NCBI GenBank assembly: GCA_002306375.1 | Contig: DBRU01000087.1 | Location: 1 to 29,575 of the forward strand | From: Faecalibacterium sp. UBA1360 | GTDB taxonomy: Bacteria; Bacillota; Clostridia; Oscillospirales; Ruminococcaceae | Length of the DNA stretch: 29,575 nucleotides | Reading direction: 5' to 3' | In this document: positions 6,528-14,027 of the stretch, piece after piece | How the letters are laid out: the number at the start of each line of letters is the position of its first letter | Numbering within the stretch: position 1 is the first letter of the stretch | The notes under the pieces: model-generated | Database searches by the model: none | The model's input: only the letters and a program-made list of their open reading frames with translations | What the model was told of the DNA's origin: nothing | Translations under genes and position numbers: made by a program

Positions 6528-7990
6528 AGATCTGTCTGATCGTGGAGGGGTGTTACCCCTACGTGGTGGGCGGCGTGTCGGCCTGGGTGCAGATGCTGGT
6601 GCGCCAGATGCCCGAACACCGCTTCGTCATCGTGTCCATCGGGGCCGACCACCGCCAGCGCGGGCGGTTCCGATACGACATCCCGCCCAACGTGGACGAA
6701 CTGCGGGAATATTTTCTCGACGAGCCCATCCGCCGGGAGGAAACTTCCCGCCCGACGCATCCCCCGCCCCCGCTGACCGACGCCCAGCGCCGGGCGCTTC
6801 TGGACTTAGTCGGCGGGTCGGCCCCCGACTGGCCCGTTTTGTTTGAGCTGTTCGGCGGCGCGGACGCCCGGCCCGTGCAGTCCTTTTTGATGTCGGCGGA
6901 TTTTCTGGCCCTGGCCGCCGCCCTGGCCGAAGGCCCGGCGCGCGGGGCGCCCTTCAAGGACCTGTTCTGGACGCTGCGTTCCATGCTGCTGCCGGCGCTG
7001 GAATTGCTGCACTGCCCGGCGCCCGCCGCCGACGTGTACCACACGGTGGCCACCGGCTACGCGGGGCTGCTGGCGGCCAAATTCAGCTATTTTGCCAAAA
7101 AGCCCTGCCTGGTCACCGAGCACGGCATCTATACCCGGGAACGGGAGGAAGAGATCCTGAAAGCCGACTGGGTGCCCGGGTATTTCAAGCCCACCTGGAT
7201 CGGGTATTTCCGGGCCCTGAGCCAGGCGGCCTACCGCCAGGCGGACACCATCGTCTCGCTGTTCCGGGGCGCGCGGGATTTGCAGATCGCCCTGGGGGCC
7301 GAGGCGCGCAAGTGCCGGGTCATCCCCAACGGCATCGACGCGGATCGGTTCGCGGCCATCCCGCCGCCGGATTCCTCCCCCCACCCCCTGCACGTGGGGG
7401 CCGTGCTGCGGGTGGTGCCCATCAAGGACGTCAAGACGATGATCTACGCCTTTCATCTTCTCAAGGCCCGGCGGCCCGACGCCACGCTGGACCTGATCGG
7501 CCCCTGCGACGAGGACCCCGACTACTATGAGGAATGCCGGGACCTGATCCGGCGGCTGGGCTGCCCGGACATCCGCTTTGCGGGGCGGGCGGATGTGACC
7601 AAGCGGCTGCCCGGGCTGGACCTGGTGATCCTGACCAGCATCTCGGAAGGGCAGCCCTTTGTTCTGCTGGAAGCCATGGCCGCCCGTCGCCCCGTGCTGG
7701 CCACCAACGTGGGCGCCTGCCGGGAGATCATCGAAGGCGCCCGGGACGGCCTTGGCCCCGCCGGGCGGGTGGTGCCCGTGATGAGCCCCGAGGCCGTGGC
7801 CGAGGGCATTCTGGACATGGCCCGCAGCCCCCGGCGACTGCGCGCCCTGGGGGAAAACGGATACCGCCGGGTCATGCGCTTTTACCGGGACAGGGATTTT
7901 CTGGCGGCGTACCGGGCCCTGTACCGACACTGCGCGCAAAACACAGACCGGGAGGGGGACCGCACATGGCAGGCATCGGCTTTGAACTGA
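6524..7990 (+). CDS. pelF: Pel glycosyltransferase PelF (GT4)
   Basis: This is the cytoplasmic glycosyltransferase that polymerises Pel from a UDP-amino sugar. The 488-residue protein starts with the highly characteristic MKICLIVEGCYPYVVGG and has the PelF-specific DUF3492 N-terminal half. YHTVATGY (172-179) and TEHGIY (198-203) mark the cleft. In the GT-B C-terminal half, NGIDADRF (269-276) and the EX7E motif (E375 and E383) mark the donor site. The length matches the family. The ATG at 6524 overlaps the preceding stop (ATGA), indicating translational coupling. The 3' end overlaps pelG by 25 nt. There is no membrane segment, as expected for a subunit recruited by PelD/PelE. All motifs look intact. 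Confidence 0.95.
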   Translation: MKICLIVEGCYPYVVGGVSAWVQMLVRQMPEHRFVIVSIGADHRQRGRFRYDIPPNVDELREYFLDEPIRREETSRPTHPPPPLTDAQRRALLDLVGGSAPDWPVLFELFGGADARPVQSFLMSADFLALAAALAEGPARGAPFKDLFWTLRSMLLPALELLHCPAPAADVYHTVATGYAGLLAAKFSYFAKKPCLVTEHGIYTREREEEILKADWVPGYFKPTWIGYFRALSQAAYRQADTIVSLFRGARDLQIALGAEARKCRVIPNGIDADRFAAIPPPDSSPHPLHVGAVLRVVPIKDVKTMIYAFHLLKARRPDATLDLIGPCDEDPDYYEECRDLIRRLGCPDIRFAGRADVTKRLPGLDLVILTSISEGQPFVLLEAMAARRPVLATNVGACREIIEGARDGLGPAGRVVPVMSPEAVAEGILDMARSPRRLRALGENGYRRVMRFYRDRDFLAAYRALYRHCAQNTDREGDRTWQASALN

Positions 7991-9447
7991 AAAAGGTCTT
8001 TCGCACCGGCAGCATCCTGGCCGCGGTGCGGGGGTATTCCCTGGCGGCTGTGGTCACCGAGGGACCCATGGTGCTTATGATCCTGCTGCTGGCGGCCCTG
8101 CGCGGGCTGATGACCGCCGCCGGCGCGCCCTACCGGGAACGGGAGCAGTTCCTGTTTCTGATGACCTATGAGATGATCTTCTCGCTCTTGGCGTCAGGGA
8201 CGGTGCTGCTGTTCGCCGACCGCTTCATTTCGGACTGCATCTACCAGCGCCGCGCCCGGGACATCCTGCCCTCCTTTTTCGGGCTGGTGTTTTTTCTGCT
8301 GCTGGCGGGCGCGCCGGCGGCCTGGGCGTACCTGTGCACGCTGCCCCTGGGCCCGGGCCTGCGCCTGGCGGCCCTTTTGCTGTTCTGCGCTTTGCTGGCG
8401 GTGTGGGTGCAGATGTCCTACCTGTCCGCCGTCAAGCGCTACGGGCTTGTGGTCCTGGGCTTTGCGGCGGGCGCGGCGGCGGCGCTGGCTGTGACCTTCG
8501 GCCTGCTGCGCGCCGGGGCCGGGGCTCTGGACGCGGCCGTGTGGGGCATGGCCCTGGGGTTTTTGGCGCTGCTGTTTTTGTACATGGGGCAGCTGCTGCG
8601 GTGTTACCCCCTTGGCGGGTGGAATCTGCTGGGGTTCTTCCCCGCGCTGGAACGCTACCGCGGGCTGCTGCTCACCGGGCTGCTGCTGGGCCTGGGGCTG
8701 TACGGCCACAACTTTGTGTTCTGGGGCAGCGAGTACCGCGTGCGGGTGTTTGACACGGGCGTGTACTGCGCACGGTACGACGTGCCCGCCTTTTTTGCCA
8801 CGCTGACCATTGTGCCCATGCTCGTGCAGTTTGTCGTGGGGCTGGAGACCCGCTTTGCCCCCCGCCACCGCGCCTACTTTGACGCGGTTTTGTACGGCGG
8901 ACGGCTGGAGGACATCCGCGCCGCCAAGACCGAGATGCAGGCCGTGCTCTACGCCGAGCTGGCCCACATGATGCAGATGCAGCTGATCGTCAGCATCGCG
9001 GCCGCGGCGTTTCTGGGCAACTATTTGCAGACCGTGGGCCTGGACGAGACCATGGCCGGCACCTTCCGGCTTTTGTGCTTCGGCTATTGCCTGTACGGGC
9101 TGGTCAAGTGCGGCATCGTTATGCTGCTGTACTTTGACGACCGGGCCGGGGCCTGCCGGGCGGCCGGGCTGTTCGCGGCGCTGAGCCTGGGCGGATCGGC
9201 CCTGAGCCTGGCGCCGGGGCCGGACGCCTGGGGGCTGGGCTTTGTGCTGGCCGGGGCGGCGTGCGCCGTGTGGGTGCTGCGCCGCCTGCACCGGTACCTG
9301 GACGAGCTGGAATACCACGTCTTTTGCCGCCAGCCTTTGCTGGAAGTCCCCCGCCGGGGCGTGCTGTGCCGCGCCGAACAGATGGCGGCCCGGGCCGACC
9401 GGGCCTTTGCACAAAGGAGGGAACCTGTTGAAACGCATCGGGAATAA
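7966..9447 (+). CDS. pelG: Pel exopolysaccharide transporter PelG
   Basis: PelG is a polytopic membrane protein of the Wzx/MOP-like flippase superfamily. With PelD/E/F it carries the growing Pel chain across the cytoplasmic membrane. The 493-residue protein begins MAGIGFELKKVF, the PelG hallmark, and has about twelve hydrophobic segments. The conserved region RRARDILPSFF lies between early segments, and a loop with the family-typical NFVFWGSE is present. The ATG at 7966 was chosen over upstream codons of the same frame because of that N-terminus and the GGAGGGGG ribosome site at 7951. It overlaps pelF by 25 nt and the CotH gene by 20 nt. Its C-terminal 50 residues are cytosolic and basic. Confidence 0.93.
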   Translation: MAGIGFELKKVFRTGSILAAVRGYSLAAVVTEGPMVLMILLLAALRGLMTAAGAPYREREQFLFLMTYEMIFSLLASGTVLLFADRFISDCIYQRRARDILPSFFGLVFFLLLAGAPAAWAYLCTLPLGPGLRLAALLLFCALLAVWVQMSYLSAVKRYGLVVLGFAAGAAAALAVTFGLLRAGAGALDAAVWGMALGFLALLFLYMGQLLRCYPLGGWNLLGFFPALERYRGLLLTGLLLGLGLYGHNFVFWGSEYRVRVFDTGVYCARYDVPAFFATLTIVPMLVQFVVGLETRFAPRHRAYFDAVLYGGRLEDIRAAKTEMQAVLYAELAHMMQMQLIVSIAAAAFLGNYLQTVGLDETMAGTFRLLCFGYCLYGLVKCGIVMLLYFDDRAGACRAAGLFAALSLGGSALSLAPGPDAWGLGFVLAGAACAVWVLRRLHRYLDELEYHVFCRQPLLEVPRRGVLCRAEQMAARADRAFAQRREPVETHRE

Positions 9448-11197
9448 AACGGAACTTGCCCTGCTGACGGCGCTGGCCGTGCTGGCCGTGGCGGGGGCGG
9501 CCGCCGCCGGGGCCGCGCAGAAGGCCCAGCGCACGGGCCAGGCGGACAGCGCCCCGCCGTCCGTCACGGCGGCCCCGGCCACGGCGGAATCCGCCCAGGA
9601 CATCCACACCGTGGGCATGCAGGAGAACAAGAGCATCTACGACCAGGACGACCCCGACAGCGTCGTCTGCTTTTACGTGACCGTGCAGCGCGGGGACGCC
9701 GGGTCGGACACCGACCATTCCTTTGCCGAGGTCAACAGCGCCGTGCGCTTTGTGGAGGACAGCCATGTGGCCAACGACATTTTTGCCCGGGCCATTGTCC
9801 AGGTGGGCGACGAGGAAGGCCCCCGACCCGGCATGCTGGGCTACGCGGCCACTCAGGCCAACGCCACGATCCGGGTGCGGGGGAACTCGTCTTCGGTGCG
9901 GCCGCAGAAGTCCTACAAGCTGGACCTGGACGACGAGGCCGGGCTGTGGCGCGGGCAGAGCAACATCGCCCTGAACAAGCACGTCTTTGACTCCACCCGC
10001 CTGCGCAACAAGCTGTATTTTGACCTGCTGCGGCCGGTGGAACACATATCCAGCCTGCGCACCCAGTTCGTCCACCTGTACGTCAAGGACGAGACGTCGG
10101 GCCAGACCGAATTTGCCGACTACGGGCTGTTCACCCAGGCCGAGGTCCCCACCAAAAAGTACCTGGCCAACCACGGCCTGGACTCGGAAGGATATCTGTA
10201 CAAGGCCATCAGCTTCAACTTTGAAATGTCCGACGCCCTGAAGAACTTCGACGACCCCGACTTTGACCAGGCGGCCTTTGACACCATCCTGAGCTGCAAG
10301 GGACGCCAGGACAACCAGAAGCTCATCGACCTGGTGGAGCTCATCGCCGACCGCAGCACCGACATCAACGAGATCGTGGGCGACTACATCGACCGGGACA
10401 ATTACATCACCTGGCTGGCCTACAACATCCTGATGGGCAACAACGACACCACCGTGCAGAACTTTTACCTGTACAGCCCGCTGAACAGCCGCAAGTGGTT
10501 CTTTATCCCCTGGGACGGGGACAACTGCCTGCACTGGCAGGAGGACGAGATCGAGGGCATCGACGGCAACGCCGGCGCCTGGGAACACGGGGTGGCCAAC
10601 TACTGGGGCGTTTTGCTGCACCAGCGCTTTTTGAAAAACGAGGCCAACCGGGCCGAGCTGGCCGCCCGGGTGGACGAGCTGTACGAGACCATCAACCCAG
10701 ACACCGTGCAGGCCCCGGCCCTGGAGTACGACGAGGTCGTGCGGCCCTTTGCGCTGGCCATGCCGGACATCTACTACCTGGGCAACACCCCCGAAGAGCG
10801 GCAGGCCGTGCTGACGGGGCTGGGGGACCAGGTGGAGCTGGCCTACCGCCAGTTTTACGAGAGCCTGCACGAGCTGATGCCCTTTTTCATGTATCAGCCC
10901 GTGCGCGACGGCCAGGACATCCGCTTCTGGTGGGAGGACGCCTACGACTTTGACAACCAGCCCGTGACCTACCGCCTTCAGGTGGCCGCCACGCCGGATT
11001 TCGCCGCCCCCGCGGTGGACGTGACCGGGCTGGAAAGCACCCAGTACGCCGTGCCGGCGGACCAGCTGGCCGCCGGGACCTGGTATTTCCGGGTCACGGC
11101 CGAGACCCCGGACGGGCGCACCGCCCCGGCCATGAACAAGATCCAGGTCAACGACGTGTATTATCCCGGCGTGGACCGGGGGGAGGTGGCGCCATGA
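9428..11197 (+). CDS. CotH-kinase family protein with C-terminal fibronectin-like domain
   Basis: CotH proteins are atypical kinases; Bacillus CotH phosphorylates spore-coat proteins on serine. This 589-residue member has an N-terminal signal anchor (about 8-30). The CotH core runs from about 145 to 480: RVRGNSS (149-155), QKSYKL (160-165), LRNKLYFDLL (192-201), GNNDTTVQNFYLY (337-349) and PWDGDN (361-366), whose Asp363 and Asp365 are the likely metal/catalytic residues. Residues about 495-575 look like a fibronectin type III domain (TYRLQVAATPDF and TWYFRVTAETPDG). It is therefore expected outside the membrane. The TTG at 9428 is chosen because AAAGGAGG lies 7 nt upstream and the anchor starts there. 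It overlaps pelG by 20 nt and the VTC gene by 4 nt. A role in modifying Pel or a partner protein is inference. Confidence 0.85.
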   Translation: MKRIGNKTELALLTALAVLAVAGAAAAGAAQKAQRTGQADSAPPSVTAAPATAESAQDIHTVGMQENKSIYDQDDPDSVVCFYVTVQRGDAGSDTDHSFAEVNSAVRFVEDSHVANDIFARAIVQVGDEEGPRPGMLGYAATQANATIRVRGNSSSVRPQKSYKLDLDDEAGLWRGQSNIALNKHVFDSTRLRNKLYFDLLRPVEHISSLRTQFVHLYVKDETSGQTEFADYGLFTQAEVPTKKYLANHGLDSEGYLYKAISFNFEMSDALKNFDDPDFDQAAFDTILSCKGRQDNQKLIDLVELIADRSTDINEIVGDYIDRDNYITWLAYNILMGNNDTTVQNFYLYSPLNSRKWFFIPWDGDNCLHWQEDEIEGIDGNAGAWEHGVANYWGVLLHQRFLKNEANRAELAARVDELYETINPDTVQAPALEYDEVVRPFALAMPDIYYLGNTPEERQAVLTGLGDQVELAYRQFYESLHELMPFFMYQPVRDGQDIRFWWEDAYDFDNQPVTYRLQVAATPDFAAPAVDVTGLESTQYAVPADQLAAGTWYFRVTAETPDGRTAPAMNKIQVNDVYYPGVDRGEVAP

Positions 11198-11892
11198 CCC
11201 CCGCGTACCGCCACGAGCTGAAATTTCTGATCGGCCAGGGCGACTATGTGCAGCTGCGGGCGGCGCTGCGCGCCCAGCTGGCGCAGGATGCCCACGCCGG
11301 GCCGGACGGCTGCTACCACATCCGCAGTTTGTACTTCGACGATCTGTACCGCACGGCCTACCGCCAGAAAGCGGCGGGCCTGGAAGTGCGCAAAAAATAC
11401 CGCGTGCGGGTGTACGACTGCCGCGCCGACCCCATCGCCCTGGAATGCAAGTACAAAAACGGCGCTTACATCTACAAAGAGACCCTGCCCCTGACCGCCG
11501 GGGAGTACGCGGCCCTGTGCCGGGGCGAGTGCGGCTTTCTTCTGCACAGGCCCCAGCCCCTGGGCCCCCAGTTTTTTGTGGAGTGCCGGGCCCGGGTCAT
11601 CCGCCCCTGCGTGATCGTGGCCTACGACCGGGAAGCCTACGTCAACGACGTGGGCACCGTGCGCATCACCTTTGACCGGGCGCTGACGGCCATGGCCCCC
11701 GGCCAGGACCTGTTCGACCCCCGGGCCGCCGGCTACCACGCGCTGCCCCCGGGACAGATGATCCTGGAAGTCAAGTTCACCGGCCTTTTGCCGGAGTCGA
11801 TCCAAAGCATCTTTCGCGCGTACTCCTTCGTCAGGACGTCGGCGTCCAAGTTCTGCCTGTGCGCAGACCGGGTCCGCCAGGTCCTGCGGTGA
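11194..11892 (+). CDS. VTC-domain protein (polyphosphate-polymerase type)
   Basis: VTC domains form the basic tunnel in which yeast Vtc4 makes polyphosphate from ATP. This 232-residue protein is a stand-alone VTC domain with the signature charged residues in order: RHELKF (R6, K10), RSLYFDD (R44), KYRVRVY (R70, R72), LECKYK (E84, K86), YDRE (R146), RITFDR (R157), ILEVKF (E192, K194) and SKF (K219). All the tunnel-type positions I can align are kept, so catalysis is plausible. There is no membrane segment, so it is cytosolic. The start overlaps the CotH stop (ATGA). The next gene, DUF4956, follows after 26 nt. From general genome annotation, VTC, DUF4956 and CotH genes often sit together, but their shared function is not established. 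Real polymer product is unknown. Confidence 0.85.
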   Translation: MTPAYRHELKFLIGQGDYVQLRAALRAQLAQDAHAGPDGCYHIRSLYFDDLYRTAYRQKAAGLEVRKKYRVRVYDCRADPIALECKYKNGAYIYKETLPLTAGEYAALCRGECGFLLHRPQPLGPQFFVECRARVIRPCVIVAYDREAYVNDVGTVRITFDRALTAMAPGQDLFDPRAAGYHALPPGQMILEVKFTGLLPESIQSIFRAYSFVRTSASKFCLCADRVRQVLR

Positions 11893-11918
11893 GGGCGCAA
11901 GCTACGGGAGGAATATCT

Positions 11919-12590
11919 GTGACCTTTCAAGACTTGTTCAAAAAATCGGCGCTGGAACTGTTCCCCAGCCAGATCGAACCCCTGACCCTGATCCTGACCC
12001 TGGGCATCGCCTTTCTGGTGGGGCTGGGCATCTTTGCGGTGTACCGCCGCTGCCACATCGGCGTGGTGTACGACCACGCGCTGGGGCTGTCGCTGGTGGT
12101 CATGACGCTGCTGGTGGCCGTGATCATCGTGACCATCAGCACCAACATCACCCTGTCCCTGGGCATGGTGGGCGCCTTGAGCATCGTTCGATACCGCACG
12201 GCCGTCAAAAACCCGCTGGACCTGATGTTTCTGTTCTGGGCCATCACCTCGGGCATCGCCGTGGGGGCGCAGTATTACTACATCGCCCTCGTGGCCTTTG
12301 CGGCGGTGACCCTGTCGCTGTACGCCCTGCGCCGGCTCAAGCAGGGGGCGGGCACCTATGTGCTCATCGTGAGCTACCGCGCCGACCCCGACGTGGAGGA
12401 AGCCGTGCGCCGCTGCCTGCACAAGCACCCGGGCCGGTTCCGCTCCAAGGTGGTCCGGGGCGACACCGCCGAACTGACCATGGAGCTGACCCTGAAAGCC
12501 GACAATCTGAACATCACCCGCCCGGTCCAGGACATCGACGGCGTGCAGGACGTCACGCTGGTGGAATACCGCGGCAACCAGGAGGCCTGA
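11919..12590 (+). CDS. DUF4956 membrane protein
   Basis: The function of this family is unknown. The 223-residue protein has a membrane part with several helices (about 20-40, 47-70, 75-90, 103-140). It carries the conserved cytosolic motif IVRYRTAVKNP, which resembles the equivalent loop of MgtC-like proteins. A soluble C-terminal alpha/beta domain follows (about 150-223, TYVLIVSYRADPDVEEAVRR) and looks ACT-like. The GTG at 11919 was chosen because GGGAGGA lies 6 nt upstream and the membrane part starts soon after. It follows the VTC gene by 26 nt and shares one base with the DUF4832 gene (TGATG). Its pairing with a cytosolic VTC protein suggests a membrane partner, perhaps moving or sensing the product; this is inference. 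Confidence 0.85.
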   Translation: MTFQDLFKKSALELFPSQIEPLTLILTLGIAFLVGLGIFAVYRRCHIGVVYDHALGLSLVVMTLLVAVIIVTISTNITLSLGMVGALSIVRYRTAVKNPLDLMFLFWAITSGIAVGAQYYYIALVAFAAVTLSLYALRRLKQGAGTYVLIVSYRADPDVEEAVRRCLHKHPGRFRSKVVRGDTAELTMELTLKADNLNITRPVQDIDGVQDVTLVEYRGNQEA

Positions 12591-13972
12591 TGCGCCCGGG
12601 CAAAGCCGCGCCGCTGGCGCTGCTGGCGGCGCTGGGGGCGCTGGGGGCGGCGGTACTGCTGCCCCTGCGCCTGACCCTGGCCGACGCGGACATTCCCGCC
12701 GGGGACGCCCCCGCGACCAACCCGATGAAAGGCCTGGCGGCCTGGGGCGAAAATTATCGCAAAGACCCCTATGTGGCCTTTGCCTACGTCCCCGTGTACT
12801 GGGACGAGCTGGAACCCCGGCCGGGGGAGTACGATTTTGACGCCCTGGAACAGCGGTGCCACTTTGACCGGTGGCGGGCCGACGGCGTGCGGCTGATCTT
12901 GCGGCTGGTGGCGGACACCCCCACCGACGCCCCCCACATGGACATCCCCCAATGGCTGTACGAGGCCATGGACGGCGCGGGCACCCACTACGACGGGGAC
13001 TACGGGCAGGGGTTCAGCCCCGACTACGAAGACCCGGTGTTCCGCCAGGCGCACCGGGCGCTGATCCAAGCGCTGGGGCAGCGCTACGCCGACGACCCCC
13101 AGGTGGCCTTTATCGAGCTGGGCAGCCTGGGGCACTGGGGCGAATGGCACGTGGACACCGGCGCGGGCATCGACCCGTTCCCGCTGCGGCAGACGGCCGA
13201 AAGCTATGTGCAGGACTACCTGGCGGTGTTCCGCCCCGACCAGCTGCTCATGCGCCGGCCCTACCCCATCGCCCGGGACGAGGGGCTGGGGCTGTACAAC
13301 GATTCCTTCGGCCTGCCCGAGTCCCACGAGCAGTGGCTTGCCTGGATCGAGGAAGGATACTGCTCCGACCAGACCGGCGAATGGCTGCCCGCCATGCCGG
13401 AGTTCTGGCAGCAGGCTCCGTCGGGGGGCGAGTTTTCGCCCGGCGAGCCGGACGCCTGGTATTTTTCCCCCGAGCAGTTCCCCGTGACGCTGGACCTGCT
13501 GCGCCAAAGCCACACGACCTTTCTGGGGCCCAACGCGCCGGCCTGGGGCACGCTGGAGGGCGACGAAGCCCAAAACCTGCGCACCCTGGTCTGCGAGATG
13601 GGCTACACCCTGGGGGTGCGGCGGTGCCGGGTGTGGCGCGCGCTGCCCGGCGGGGCGCTGCAAACCGAGCTGCGCTGGGAAAACACCGGCCTTGCGCCGC
13701 TGTACGCCGACTGGCCCGTGGTGCTGGAACTGCGCAGCGACGCGGGGGAGGTAATCTGGTGCGGGCAGTTCCCCGCCCCCCTGTCTGACTGGGGGCCCGG
13801 CGTCCACACGCTGACCCTGACGCTGGAGGGCGCCGACCCGCTGCCCAAAGGCGCGTATACCCTCTGGGTGGGGATCTGGGACCCCCTGGCCGGCCGGGCC
13901 GGGGTGGCGCTGTGCATGGACGCTCCCCGGGACGGCGGCATGTACCGGGCGGCCCGGTTTGTCATCAGCTGA
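12590..13972 (+). CDS. DUF4832 TIM-barrel protein, glycoside-hydrolase-like
   Basis: This 460-residue protein has an N-terminal hydrophobic anchor or signal (about 7-29). A (beta/alpha)8-type domain follows, resembling clan GH-A hydrolases: VPVYWDELEP (67-76), RLILRLVADT (101-110), and IELGSLGHWGEWH (175-187) with E176 and E185 as candidate acids. YNDSF (236-240) and a C-terminal DUF4832 beta-sandwich (about 345-460) complete it. It closes the Pel operon and starts within the DUF4956 stop (TGATG). Proteins of this kind are annotated only as DUF4832. Because the PelA-like protein here lacks its hydrolase domain, a Pel-cleaving or Pel-binding role is an attractive inference. No activity is known to me. 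A ribosome site is present just upstream in the DUF4956 tail (CCAGGAGG). Confidence 0.75.
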   Translation: MRPGKAAPLALLAALGALGAAVLLPLRLTLADADIPAGDAPATNPMKGLAAWGENYRKDPYVAFAYVPVYWDELEPRPGEYDFDALEQRCHFDRWRADGVRLILRLVADTPTDAPHMDIPQWLYEAMDGAGTHYDGDYGQGFSPDYEDPVFRQAHRALIQALGQRYADDPQVAFIELGSLGHWGEWHVDTGAGIDPFPLRQTAESYVQDYLAVFRPDQLLMRRPYPIARDEGLGLYNDSFGLPESHEQWLAWIEEGYCSDQTGEWLPAMPEFWQQAPSGGEFSPGEPDAWYFSPEQFPVTLDLLRQSHTTFLGPNAPAWGTLEGDEAQNLRTLVCEMGYTLGVRRCRVWRALPGGALQTELRWENTGLAPLYADWPVVLELRSDAGEVIWCGQFPAPLSDWGPGVHTLTLTLEGADPLPKGAYTLWVGIWDPLAGRAGVALCMDAPRDGGMYRAARFVIS

Positions 13973-14014
13973 AAGACCGCGGGGCGAAGCCCAAGGCTTC
14001 GCCCCGCGGTCTTT
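13972..14014. terminator. Bidirectional terminator between the pel operon and the fucosidase gene
   Basis: A perfect 20-bp inverted repeat (13972-13991 with 13995-14014) encloses a 3-nt loop. The arms end in AAAG/CTTT, giving short U-runs for both strands. It starts on the last base of the DUF4832 stop codon and lies 13 nt from the fucosidase stop, so it serves both convergent genes. Confidence 0.85.
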
Positions 14015-14027
14015 GCGGTCATGGTCC

